From: Paramecium sonneborni
Taxonomy: Eukaryota; Ciliophora; Oligohymenophorea; Peniculida; Parameciidae
Reading direction: 5' to 3'
Length of the DNA stretch: 64,000 bases
Assembly (NCBI GenBank): GCA_905182985.1
Contig: CAJJDN010000116.1
Span: forward strand, 19,323-83,322
The notes under the pieces are model-generated. The model did not search any database. It saw only the letters and a list, made by a program, of their open reading frames with translations, and was not told the DNA's origin. The position numbers and the translations under genes are program-made. Positions 51,230 through 63,791 of this stretch are shown piece by piece. Position 1 is the stretch's first letter. Every line of letters starts with the position of its first letter.

Positions 51230-51643
51230 ATGAGAAAAACTAATCAATTGAAACCCATTTACACATCTTCAACCTAAAACTTAGCCAAAACCTTATACAA
51301 ATTAAAGAAGCAAGAAGAAGAGTTGAATGATATGATTTCATTAACAGAATTATGTGATTAAGCTGTTATGGATAACAAAGCTCTTAATAAAATACTCAGA
51401 TCAATTTACACAAACAAAATATAAAAAGAAAATACTTAAAGACCAAGAATTGTCACTTCTTAGCATTCATTTCGCATAACAAGAGATTAAACAGGATTAC
51501 ATAATACAAGTAATCGATCACCTTTAAATTAATCTTATACTCCAAAACATACTTGCAGCAGTCGAAATAAATAAAGAGTAGCTATCAAAAAAAATCAAAA
51601 TTTAGATCAATGTTTTACAGCTACACAATTATATTTTGCTTGA
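51230..51643 (+). CDS. small orphan protein, 137 aa
   Basis: Intronless ATG at 51230 (MRKTNQLKPIYTSSTQNLAK) to TGA at 51641-51643. The first 60 residues are helical (LYKLKKQEEELNDMISLTEL); the rest is basic and Ser/Thr/Arg-rich (RPRIVTSQHSFRITRDQTGL; CSSRNKQRVAIKKNQ). No domain recognised. 202 bp separate it from the MORN gene. Confidence 0.6.
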
Positions 51644-52145
51644 ATTTAGTTTAAAATAATAAGTTTTCAATCTTGTTATAAAGTTCTATTATTTAACTTT
51701 GATATTATATTTAGTCGAATTGCTTTTCTATTAAATGAATTCGTTTCTAATATTAGATATAATTAACTATAATTGCTTTTTTAATTTATAAACATTTCTT
51801 TAATAATTGATGATTATTACTAAAAGAGACACCGAAAATCATGTTTATACTGTATTTTACAATACTATTAAATTTTAAATTGCTTTTTCATGTATAATTC
51901 TTTTGCTATCTAATATTTATCATGACGACAGAAGTTAAAAAACATTTCACTTTTACATTTTATCCTAAAAAATAAAATATATTCTAAAAATTTTAAATAT
52001 TATCTTCTTAATCTTTAAATTAATGAGCATTTTATTTTCTCAGTAAAATTAATTTATAATCTTTTCAAGAATTTTAAGACTAGCGTAATAATTTTTATTA
52101 TTTAATTTTTTGTTCAGACTATGATCCAAATTTCATCCCCAAGGA
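51644..52145. other. non-coding interval, no gene seen
   Basis: A+T-rich spacer of 0.5 kb between two plus-strand genes. Confidence 0.5.
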
Positions 52146-54032
52146 ATGAATAAGTTTCATTGTACATATTTTATATTAAAAAGAAAATCAATTTCAGAAT
52201 AATCTAAAAAATACAGATTAAATTACCCATTTTAACCAAATGACAATAACTCTTGCTTTGATGTTAATTATTTATCTTTTGATTAAATTGAATAGGAATC
52301 CAATAAACAACCTTGTACTACTTTAAAGAAATAAACACTAGAAAATAAATCATTCAGTTGTAATCCCATCAATAATTTTAAAAACAGTTTTATTTCTGAT
52401 ACCGTAAAGAAAGACTTAGAATTAGACTAAATTTAGATATTCAATAACTATTTTTTTGAAGAAAATAGAAGTATTTCTCATTTAGTTTAGAAATTGCTTA
52501 ATAAAAATTTATCTGATATGTAAATTCCAAAATATCAGAATAAAAAAAAACTAATTCAATTAAACGAAAATTAACTCTCTAAATTAACATTTGTATTAAT
52601 CCTATTTTTAATTGGTATTTTGAGCCCGACTTATATGGTTCTTAAAGACTCTCCCTTTAAAATCTATGGAACCTTGTGTTAAATAACTCTCTTGATTTCT
52701 TCTATTATTTTAAATGTATTTCTTAAAAGGTATTAAAAATCATCTAAAAAAACCAAAAAAGATATTTTGTTATAATTGTGGTAAGATCTCAGTTATGAGC
52801 TTATTATTTTACTTTTATTAATATTGTCATTTGTAATTTAGATTTTACAATTATAAAAGTTCTAAGTGATAAACATCATTTAAACGATTGCATGTATTTT
52901 AAGTTTAATAAAAAATTTAACAATCTAAAATCATGCTACGCAAGTTGGATTAAAAATTTTATTCGGAAATTTTATTTTTTTACATCTGTTAAAGTGTTAC
53001 TAATTAAGTATAATCAATTTATAATAGTTGGATTTTTTGACCTTTTGTAGGAAATATATATTTATAATGATTTAATGTAATATATTAAAAGATAATGAAG
53101 ATAATATAAATCTAGCTCTATTAGAGATGGCTTTGATAATCTTTTATAATACTTTCTTATTTTAAGTGTTTATTTATCTCTTAAATTTATGGAGAAACCA
53201 TTTAAGCTTTGATTATCTTTTTGTTAATAAACAAATAACATTTGAGGGATTATTAAGAAATTTATCTGTTGATTTCGAAAAGTCATCTTAGATTTTAAAA
53301 GAAACTAGGAATCACGAAATAGAAGATTTTAAATATTTATCATTATATGACCAAATAATTTAAAATTAACATTTTCACCAAGAATTGGGAAGACTATTAT
53401 TTTAATAATCAAAATTATTTGAATAATTTTCTTAGAGAACTTAAGATTAATTAATTAAATCTATGGAATTACATTTAATTCATCCACAATAGATAATTTC
53501 TTGTGATTAATTATATGAAGAATTAACAATAAATTTTATAATACATGGAACAATAAATCTAGGAATTTAAAATAATTAAGTTAATAATTTTGAAAAAATT
53601 GAAGAATTAATATAAGGCTAACATTTTGGATAATTAACTTTCTTTACAGGTTTAAAAGACTGTTTTTCCTATTAAAGCGATCATTATTCACTGTTATTTA
53701 AATTAAAAAGATAAACCCTATTTTATTTTATTGAAAAAAATTCTGTTGATAAAGAATAATTATCAATAATTAATTAAACTATTAACAAATCTAATTATTC
53801 AATATTGAAATTAAAATGTTAATGTTGTAATTCAAGTTTTCATATTCTTAGTAATTGCCCATAGATGCATTTGTAGTTGAATAAAGATGATATAATATCT
53901 TAATACTTATCTCCTCAAAACTAAGAAAGGAAAAAATGTAAAAATATCATTTAATAAAGATTTAAGATTATAAAATAAAAAAAACAACATTTTAAAATTA
54001 AAAGTGTTCAAAAGTATTTTATCAAAATCTGA
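52146..54032 (+). CDS. cyclic-nucleotide-binding-domain membrane protein, channel-like, no visible pore filter
   Basis: Single frame ATG 52146 to TGA 54030-54032, 628 aa. Residues 1-150 are polar. Then hydrophobic segments: LTFVLILFLIGILSPTYMVL, YGTLCQITLLISSIILNVFL, LIILLLLILSFVIQILQLQ, NFIFLHLLKCY, and LLEMALIIFYNTFLFQVFIY. A helical linker leads to a CNBD-like domain (about 53380-53760): LYEELTINFIIHGTINLGIQ ... GQHFGQLTFFTGLKD ... LFKLKRQTL. A Cys/His cluster (CQCCNSSFHILSNCPQMH) follows, as in many ciliate CNBD channels. I see no T-x-G-Y/F-G selectivity filter between the last two helices and no regular Arg/Lys S4, so ion conduction is doubtful. Coding-like sequence continues in another frame (54120-54512, GEILKEFKSEKILDQQILS), so the real C-terminus may be ~150 residues longer. 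Confidence 0.7.
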
Positions 54033-54512
54033 TGTTTCCAAAATTTTTTAAAAAAAGTAGAATAACAATAATATTTTTGAAAGAAAGAGTTCAGCTTTTA
54101 ATTTTGAAAATAATAGTAATATTGTTTAATTTTATCCATATTAGGTGAAATTCTTAAAGAATTTAAAAGTGAAAAAATTTTAGATTAGTAAATTTTATCA
54201 CATTATATGAATTCTAACAATAGTGAAGATTTCGTTTAAGAATTATATAATGATACATTAAAGAAAAGCAAATAATGTGAATCAGGTCATGATAAAACTG
54301 AAAATATGGATTTAAATAAAGGTTTATTAAATTTAGATTGTTAAGAACATTTGATTAATCACATAAAAACCGAAAGCAAACCTTTTTTAGATGAATGTGA
54401 ATCAAGCAATATGGTAAATAATTTAAATAGTTATAAATCCAGATAGATGTCAGGTACATATGTGAATTCTCTAAAACATTAATAATTTATTTCATTAACT
54501 GGATAAGTATGA
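54033..54512 (+). other. probable continuation of the CNBD gene in another frame
   Basis: After the stop at 54032, the +1 frame reads DVSKIFQKKQNNNNIFERKS and then, after a GTTTAATTTT...TATTAG segment, a polar acidic chain (NSNNSEDFVQELYNDTLKKS; KPFLDECESSNMVNNLNSYK). The composition is coding. An unresolved intron near 54005-54060 or a single-base error would connect it. TGA or a GTATGA intron follows at ~54508. Confidence 0.5.
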
Positions 54513-55659
54513 TATTTTTCAGTATGTACTAGATGATTTCAATTTTAAATAATGAACTTTATAATTAGTTCACAAATCTAAATATTGACAAATGGTAGAA
54601 TTATGAGCATTTTGAAGTACAATACAATTTTAGGAACATATTAAATAATTTGAGATAAAATCAAAGGGATAGAAAATCATTAAAAAATACCTAAGATTGT
54701 AATATGAGTATTAAAATAAGCTAGTTGAAAGAATAAGGTGATTGATATTAATACATTTATCATCTATTTTCTATTAAAAAGAAATGAATCAATCTTTAAA
54801 TTGAATTTTTATTAGTTTGCCCAGTTCATTAATTTGATAAGTTGAATAAAAAACGATATCACTTTTTAAATCTAATTGATTTAAGCAGTTGGATTTTATA
54901 TAAAAACAAATTAAAAATCGTTTAGAAAATGTTGCCATAAATATGATTTATAAAGCTAATAAACAACTATTTAGATTAGATTATTACAATTAAGATTTAT
55001 AATTTAAATTTATAGGCAGCGTCTTTATAAAATTTTACTTTACCTATTTCTATTATTAATCTTTCCTTAAAAATGAAAAATAAATTGATATTTTCTTTTT
55101 AAATTGATTTTGTATATTTTTAAACTTATACTTTAAAACAATTATAAAAAGTTCTGGAGAAAATAATTCTAGAATAAAAATCAATATAGCATGGATTATT
55201 TATTTATAGGTTAAGATTTTATTTTACTTTAAAAATATTAAATATAATCCAAAAATTTATAGCATTAGCTCTTAATCCATAAACAAATTCAGTTAAAAAT
55301 GTAAGATTCAATATTTTAGAATTTCTTTTTATTTTTAAATCTGTAATAATTCTTCTTAATGTAGAAATTAAGTTAAATTAAATGATATTTCATAAAACAA
55401 TATACCTATATATTTTATTTTAAGGATTGAATTAAATGAAATCTTTATATTTAATATAAAATTATTATACCAATCTATTAAAATAATTAATAGGTTTCGA
55501 TGTGTTAATATTAGTAAAAAATGATCTATTCAAAAAAGTAATTGTATGTTACTTCTAAGAATAGATCAATAATAACTAATGATTATAATAAAATATTCTC
55601 ATATAAAATTCAATGAATAAAATACATATATTCATTCAATAAATTCTATATTAATAAAT
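54513..55659. other. mostly non-coding interval
   Basis: A short coding-like piece at ~54540-54735 (LYNQFTNLNIDKWQNYEHFE) may be a last exon of the CNBD gene. The remainder to 55659 is A+T-rich with no gene seen. Confidence 0.4.
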
Positions 55660-57091
55660 ATGCAAAATGATGAAACAAATGAGAGGAGTAACAATGTTCT
55701 TGATACGGATGAATCAACGTAGCAAAATTCGACAGAAAATACATAAGGAGAGCATGTTTAATAATAAGAAGTTCTTGAATAACATAGTAATGAATAATAG
55801 AAATTGAATGATGCAATCTTACAATAGATTGATAATGATGAACCTGTATTATATATATATGATTTAGATATTCATCTTAGTAAGTAATCCTTCTGAAGTA
55901 AAATCTTCATCAATGAATAAATATCTAGTATATACAGTGAAGGGAAAAGATGCTTTAGGAAATTTTGAAGTTCAGAGAAGATTTAATGAGTTTTATATAT
56001 TAAGAGAAGCATTATTATCAATTTGGCCAGGATTGTACATACCCCCTTTGCCAGATAAATTAGTAAATCCAACCGGAGATGAATTATTAGAGAGAGTTAG
56101 ATTATTAAATATTTTTGTGATGAAAATGGCTCAGATAAAGTATTTATATTATTCAGAAGAATTTGTATAAATATTTTTGAGATCAACATAAACAGATGTT
56201 TGTAAGGTATGTATATAATGAATGATTTTATAGTAAATACAAAGTTTACCTAAACCTAATATTAGATCTTAGATTGATAAATTTAAACATATATTTGAAA
56301 CAGATTAAGTTTAAGAACCTGATATAAATTCAATAAATAAAATAAATCAAATGCAAAAATTTTGTAAATAATCTTAGCAATTATTAATAAAATTATTTGA
56401 TTAAGCTAAAAGTTTAAGTGGTAGTAGAAGATGCTTAAAAGAATTGTTCCATTCATTTTTTGGAATTGGATTATATGAATTTGAACAATAAATATTGCTT
56501 CCTTGTTTAGAGAGTTAAAAATATTTAATTTTAACAAATCCTGATGCATAAGAATTGAAATCAACTTTAGATTATTTAGTATTACAAAATAATAAATATT
56601 TAGAAAGAATAAAATTAAATATCTTTAGATAAAATTTAAGATTTGATATCTACAGAATAGAGAGACATGGAAGCATTTTTATAAGGTTTTTAATAACGAG
56701 AGTCGTTATTACACTTAAAATCAAAAGTAGAGAATAAATTAAGAGAATAATAAGAATAATTGACTAAAGTAATGATAGGAAAAGGAACAAGTTTTGGGAA
56801 TAAGAATTAGGAAGAATAACGATAGAAGATAGAAATGTAAATAGTAGAAGTATTAAAAAATGATAAATATAAAAGAGCTAAAATGACGTAGACTCATATA
56901 AATATTATTATCAATTGGTAACACATGTTTTGACAACCAAAGCGATAGACAAGTTTAAGAAAGATAAACATGAATCATACAAGAGAATAATTAGAGATTT
57001 ATCATAATTGGAAATAGAAAACCATTAAGTAATGTAGGAAGTATGGACAAGAGTTATAAGTTTGGCAGAATCATTAAAAGTAAAGGAATGA
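55660..57091 (+). CDS. sorting nexin (PX domain plus BAR-like region)
   Basis: ATG at 55660 (MQNDETNERSNNVLDTDEST), acidic Q-rich head. The PX domain follows (55880-56190): YLVYTVKGKDALGNFEVQRR with RFNEF (PI3P-binding Arg), then WPGLYIPPLPDK (PxxP-type loop), RVRLLNIFVMKM. The second half is a long helical BAR-like region (LFHSFFGIGLYEFEQQILLP; DMEAFLQGFQQRESLLHLKS; DSYKYYYQLVTHVLTTKAID). Such proteins tubulate endosomal membranes for retrieval. Introns: 55846-55867 (22 nt), ~56207-56233 (GTATGTATAT...TTATAG), ~56580-56604 (GTATTACAAA...ATTTAG), and ~56848-56873 (GTATTAAAAA...AAAAG). All restore frame and family fit. TGA at 57089-57091. Confidence 0.86.
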
Positions 57092-57144
57092 TGATGGATA
57101 TTATTAAAATAATAATAAATCATCACCTAATCTAGATTTTTGTT

Positions 57145-57150
57145 GAAAAA
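57145..57150 (-). terminator. RNA polymerase III terminator (T6)
   Basis: Six consecutive A on the plus strand (T6 on the transcribed minus strand), 4 bases past the tRNA 3' end; typical pol III stop signal. Confidence 0.7.
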
Positions 57151-57154
57151 ATTC

Positions 57155-57224
57155 GTCCCACCGAGGAATTGAACCTCGAATTCAAGAGCCGGAATCTCAC
57201 GTGTTACCATTACACTAATAGGAC
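57155..57224 (-). tRNA. tRNA-Arg, anticodon CCG
   Basis: The 70-nt minus-strand sequence folds as a cloverleaf: acceptor GTCCTAT/GTGGGAC, D stem GTGT/ACAC, anticodon stem TGAGA/TCTTG (two G-T pairs), loop TTCCGGC with anticodon CCG, T arm CGAGG-TTCAATT-CCTCG, discriminator G. Internal A and B boxes (TAGTGTAATGG; GGTTCAATTCC) are present and no CCA is encoded, as in eukaryotes. It reads CGG, a codon expected to be rare in so A+T-rich a genome. The alternative anticodon placement (TCC, Gly) gives a worse anticodon stem. Confidence 0.8.
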
Positions 57225-57665
57225 TTACTTTGACAAAAAAAGAATTATTGTATATAAATAATAATTATATTATATAATATAATATCAATAATTCAAATTT
57301 AAAAATTTAGTTAAACTGTTGTTTCTCTATTCAATAATAAATAAATGCAAATTTAGATCCTTTATTGGTTTATCTATTCACTATTTTGATAATTGTATGA
57401 TTTTAATGTTATTTTTTGTTTATGAATTAAAATAATATTTCTTTTTCTGGATTTCAATTTCCAATAAGACTGAATACTTCTTTAGAGAGTTTGATTTATT
57501 GTTTATATATCAATTAAGTAAACATTTAATTTTATAATATTAAATTATCGCAATCTCTAATTTAATTTATAAAGATAGAACGTTCTTTTTATGAAGACTG
57601 AAATATGTAATATTTGGATAATATCATAGATATGTAAAACTTAATAATAAGATACATAGATATTT
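57225..57665. other. intergenic, no gene seen
   Basis: A+T-rich spacer between the tRNA and the helicase stop codon. Confidence 0.5.
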
Positions 57666-59142
<1,477 letters not shown>

Positions 59143-59463
59143 AAAAATAATATTAAACCAAAATGGCTAAAATTTTAGTTGAAAAATTCACTTTTTATTA
59201 TAAAATTCCTCATTATTATTATCCATTACTAATCATTCTTATTAATCTTAATTATTCATATTACATTACTTTTATATAATAATTTAATATTTTATATATT
59301 TTACAATGTTTAGCAGTCAAAGTATGTAAGAGCATATTTTGTATCGTTTTCTTATAAAACTATTTTATCTATATGACGAAATCTATTAATACCTATCGAT
59401 TAAATCAGAAACTGCCAACCCTCCTGCAATTCTTATACCTGATACTGTTATTTTTATTCCTTA
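59143..59463. other. divergent intergenic region
   Basis: Between the helicase start and the next plus-strand start; very A+T-rich, probably promoter sequence for both. No gene seen. Confidence 0.5.
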
Positions 59464-60483
59464 ATGCCCTTCTACTCGTATTACACTGATAAAGAAACCG
59501 GGGAAATAAAAAAGAAAATGAGAAAGAATGTAACTAAACAAAATATTAAACAAACATGGAATCAATAAGTTGGGAGAGGCGGTGTTATTGCATACCTTTT
59601 ACATTTTATGTATGCGTTGTTCCCTTTAAATTTGCAAGTGATAATTTAGATTTAAATTACCCTGCAGATAAGTTTAAAATGAGTGGCTAAATCCAAGTGA
59701 TATACTTTGATGTTGAAGTATTTAATAAATTTATGGATGGTAATTTCGAATTACCCTTTGGTATCCTATAGCAATTTATTGAACCAGCAGACGATCTTAA
59801 TTGTAAGATAACAATTAATTATTGAATAGCATAAATATAAGCATTTTGGAGTAAATCTGTTACTTTATTCACAAAGAGAGTTTGCAAGATGTCTTTCACA
59901 AATAAGTCACTGAACATTTACGAACGACATTGTACTTTTGAAGGACCAGAATATTTCAGTGAAGCAAGTATGAGTATGTCCTTGATAGTTCATAAAAGCT
60001 TAAGTGAAAGATTTCTAATCACAGAGAATCTCAGAATAAATAGTTGATAATCAAGAGAAGATTGCAATGTAAGAAGTTACATCAAAAGGTAAAACATTTA
60101 TACCAAGAGTATACTCAAAACAAATTTAAAGACATGAATAAAATCTTAATTAATTTCTCAATTCTACTCATTTATTTAAATAAGTGAAATCTGTAAAGTA
60201 TATCAAAATTAAATAAATGCCATCTTAGACTCTAACTCCCAAATAAAATATAATACAAAAATATGTTAATTTAAGATTAAGAAATTGTAAATCAATAACA
60301 CCAATAAAATATTCAATTGAAATTCCTTCAACTGCTGATTATTTGTCTAGGAAAACAAAATCCACATATTAAGATTTGAGATCTACTTACTAATTCAAGA
60401 ATAGTAGGGATAATTATAATCAATCATTATAAGAAAGATAATAAAATAGAATTATAGAAATAAAAGATGAATAAGAATAATGA
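59464..60483 (+). CDS. unrecognised multi-exon gene
   Basis: Likely start ATG 59464 (MPFYSYYTDKETGEIKKKMR). Coding-like stretches follow in changing frames: QTWNQQVGRGGVIAYLL; VVPFKFASDNLDLNYPADKF; IQVIYFDVEVFNKFMDGNFE with LPFGILQQFIEPADD; HKYKHFGVNLLLYSQREFAR. From ~59990 one frame runs to TGA 60481-60483 (IAMQEVTSKGKTFIPRVYSK; SIEIPSTADYLSRKTKSTYQ). Introns that fit: 27 nt near 59802-59828 (GTAAGATAAC...GAATAG) and 21 nt near 59968-59988 (GTATGAGTAT...GATAG); the joint at ~59600 and another near 59905 are unresolved. No domain is recognised; the second half is basic and Ser/Thr-rich. Confidence 0.5.
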
Positions 60484-60518
60484 TAATTAATTTAGTGACT
60501 GTTATTTTATTAAAACAA

Positions 60519-61100
60519 ATGTTTATATAAGCATAGATTCCAAGAACTCGTATGGCAATCACTCCAAACAATGTCAGATATGTTTGTTTAGATTCAACAC
60601 CTAATAGGTAGCAGTTAAATAAGACACAAAGAATTTATGACTAATAATCAAATTAATTTCTAAATGATTATAAGACACTCATTATTAATTCAAATAAAGA
60701 CAATCTTACTAGAATTCCTGCCAATTCATTTTCTTAAACCTCCAATTCCAAAGAACTATAAATTTAAATTTAAGAACTTACTTCATAAAAAGATAGCATT
60801 TAATACACTCTTTAAGAAGCTATTAAAAAAAACAATTTTTTGGAATAATAATTAAATGTATTCTATCAATTATTATATAAGCAATCAAATAATTTGAGAA
60901 ATTAATATGCTATATAATTCTAACTCAATATGGATTAGTTTCAAAATCAAATTTATTTCTTAACAAATAAATTACATGATCTTATCTAACAAAATAATCT
61001 ACTTCAAGAACAATATTTGAGTCAATAATTTTATATTCAAGAATTACAATTCCAAGAAAATGAACAATTTAATATTACTCATAACTTTGGATAAATGTGA
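60519..61100 (+). CDS. Gln-rich coiled-coil protein, 193 aa
   Basis: Intronless ATG 60519 (MFIQAQIPRTRMAITPNNVR) to TGA 61098-61100; ATG at 60552 is an alternative start. About one residue in five is Gln, nearly all written TAA/TAG. After ~80 disordered residues (RIPANSFSQTSNSKELQIQI) it is a continuous helix (LQEAIKKNNFLEQQLNVFYQ; NQIYFLTNKLHDLIQQNNLL). Only 35 bp separate it from the previous stop, so the two could be one gene if an intron hides the TGA at 60481. Confidence 0.6.
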
Positions 61101-61851
61101 AAACTAATTATTAGTTATATTTCATTTATTTATTATTTTTATATATATTAACTAAATTAATCCTATAGAATAGTAAGTAGGAGTCCAATAATAAATTAAT
61201 TTTAAGCATTCATTTTTATTAAAACAGACTTTAAGGAAGTGAAATTTTTAGTTCAAAAAACAAGAGATACATAAAATAAAAAAGAAAATTATTATTTCAA
61301 AAAAGAATATAAATTTTCGATGAAAAAAAGTATGATATATTCTAACATTTGAAGATTCTATGCCATACAGTATTTATATTGCATTATGTATATATAAACA
61401 AATTCGCTACCCTATTATTGAGATTCTAAACTATGACAGCATAAATGTGATCATATGTATTCTTAAAAATAATTCAAAAATACTTTTCTCTATATAAAAT
61501 TAAACTCATTAACATTTAAGATATAAATACGATTGAAAAAGAGTTAACCAAATAATTTTATAAAAATAAATTTAGAAATAAAATTAAAATGAATTGAACT
61601 CAAAAGATTAAATAAAAAATACTAAAATTGTTCATTAAATAAGAAATCAATATATTCCATTTCAAGAACATGTTAAGTAGTTAAAATGTTTAAAAAAATA
61701 GGAGTTTTTTATTATGCAATTATGAAATATAATTATTCTTCATATAATAAATAAAAGATAGTAAATGTTTAAAATAATAAATAAATCTTAAAATACATAG
61801 AGTTCGAATTGATTATATAAATTTACTTTAACAGAAAATATAAATAATCAT
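61101..61851. other. 0.75-kb interval, no gene seen
   Basis: A+T-rich, several TGA in every frame. No tRNA or repeat. Confidence 0.5.
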
Positions 61852-62867
61852 ATGATTACAAAATTAAAACAATTGATAAATGATAATTCTGTGGCATAAG
61901 CTAACAATCCTGTTTTGGCAGCACTGAGAGATTTAAAATTAAATACCAATGATACTTAATTTACATAATAAGCAGAGATAAGTAAAAGATTAAAGCATTT
62001 TTTTGCAAATGATCAATCAAAAGTAAATTAATAAATGACCATTTCTTAGTCTTAGTTCTTAAAATAGTTATTAGTGGTTGTAGGAGATTACTTACAATAA
62101 GAGAAAAACTTCTTCATAAAATTAAAAATGCTTTTGTTAGTACACATTATCATCAGTTCTTAAGTGGCAAGAGCTGAATTCTCAAAAATGATCATCAATA
62201 CACGTTTAATAATAAATATCAAGAGTAAAGATGATTTAGAGAATGTGCATGGATAATTATGTTAATCATACTATTGTTATATATATAAATTAGCTGCTTA
62301 AACTACATTAATAAATGAAGAATTCAATAAGCCATAAGATGATTTGATGATTTACTTCACATTATCTAATCAATGTTATATAGGAATGAGTATGTAATAA
62401 TTGATAGAAAAGATCAATTAAGACCATGATCCAAATCCTGTAATGGCTCATTTAGTTAAATTCTTATATTTTGACATTCAGGATATTTATATATTTATAC
62501 TAAAAGACGTTAAGTATCTAATAGAAAAGAACCCAACTTTGATATGCAATAAATAACAATTATTAGAGTTGTATAAGGAAGTAAAATAAACAAAAAAAAT
62601 TAGTGTTAATCATTGTAAACCAAGATGTTGAGTTTTTACAAATTCAATAGATTCTTTCCTCATTTTAATTAGATAATGCCTCCACATTCAATTTAGATAA
62701 AATCTTCTGTTTTAAATGGAATAATAGAAGAGAAGCCTCTTTTGAAACAATGTTCTATAAAATCAGGTCCTCATGAGATAAGAGAACCTTTATCTGTAAA
62801 GAATTCAGATAGAAAATTCAAAGAATACAATAGACCCTTCTCACCTAAATAGAAAATGAATTAATGA
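61852..62867 (+). CDS. helical protein of unknown family, ~330 aa
   Basis: ATG at 61852 (MITKLKQLINDNSVAQANNP). A single frame runs to ~62625 through a mainly helical protein: FLKQLLVVVGDYLQQEKNFF, KLKMLLLVHIIISSQVARAE with FSKMII, YCYIYKLAAQTTLINEEFNK, MSMQQLIEKINQDHDPNPVM. The size and helix pattern loosely recall ANTH/ENTH-type clathrin adaptors, but no diagnostic motif is seen. Near 62625-62660 a TGA and frame change require an intron (candidate GTTGAGTTTT...TCAATAG). The continuing frame (MPPHSIQIKSSVLNGIIEEK; EIREPLSVKNSDRKFKEYNR) ends at TGA 62865-62867. Confidence 0.55.
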
Positions 62868-62903
62868 TTTTAAATTGCAATTTTAAAATACTTAATTTCC
62901 CAA

Positions 62904-63791
62904 ATGAATAAAAATAAATAATAACTAGTGTACTTATACTAATTATGGCCATCTAACAATAGATTCTTCTGTAAAGGTCATATAATGACAGGACCAAAAG
63001 AAGACAATAAAAAGAATATAATAACATGGTTTTTTATAATTCTGATAGGTGTTCCATTTATATTTTATATATCTCCATAGATTTGGATTGTATTACATCC
63101 ATCTCTTCCTATTATATCATATGTCATGTATTTTAGTTGTATCCTTTTCCTAATTATGACTTAATTCACTGATCCTGTAAAATATACTATTTATAATATA
63201 GGGAATAATACCTAGAAAACAAATCATTGAAAGAATTAAAGATGAAAATCTCATTCACTTAATACCAACTGAAGCTGAAAATGCTAATTATCAAATTAAA
63301 ATTTGTCTTACTTGTATGATTAAAAAACCTCCTCGTTCTAATCATTGTTCAATTGCATTGATGTATTTGATCATCATTGTCCATATGTTAATAATTGTAT
63401 TGGTAAACGAAATTATGCATACTTTATATCATTCGTTGCTACACTTACTATGGCAGCTATTTCTTTTCTTATTTAATTACTAGGTTTTATTATACTCATT
63501 TTAACAACTGATCAAAAAGTTCAACAAATTCTTATCATTATTTTAATGATACCATTTGGAATATGCATACTATTAGTCTTTAGTTTACTTATATTTCATA
63601 TCTATCTTATCATTACTGGAAAAACTACTAAAGAACAACTCAAAAACTTATAAAATACTTCTACTCTTAGTAAATGCGAAAAAACTAAAAGTCTCTTTAA
63701 CACTAGATTAATTGTAGAAAAATTATAAAATGATTAAATTAGATATGATTAAGAAATAAATGATATAAATGCAATCATTGTTCCAGCCTGA
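62904..63791 (+). CDS. DHHC-type palmitoyltransferase with interrupted Cys-rich domain
   Basis: ATG at 62904; the N-terminus has the family's [18 protein letters not shown] lead-in. Two TM helices follow ([37 protein letters not shown]), a 25-nt intron (GTAAAATATA...AATATAG, ~63178-63202), and DPGIIPR. The DHHC domain begins [17 protein letters not shown] and ends [20 protein letters not shown], followed by [10 protein letters not shown] (TTxE-type region) and TM helices 3 and 4. It S-acylates membrane proteins. At ~63355 the frame changes and the expected C-x-x between HCS and CIDVFDHHC is missing, as if about 10 bases (one Cys) were deleted. So this is either a sequence error or a damaged gene. 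TGA at 63789-63791. Confidence 0.83.
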
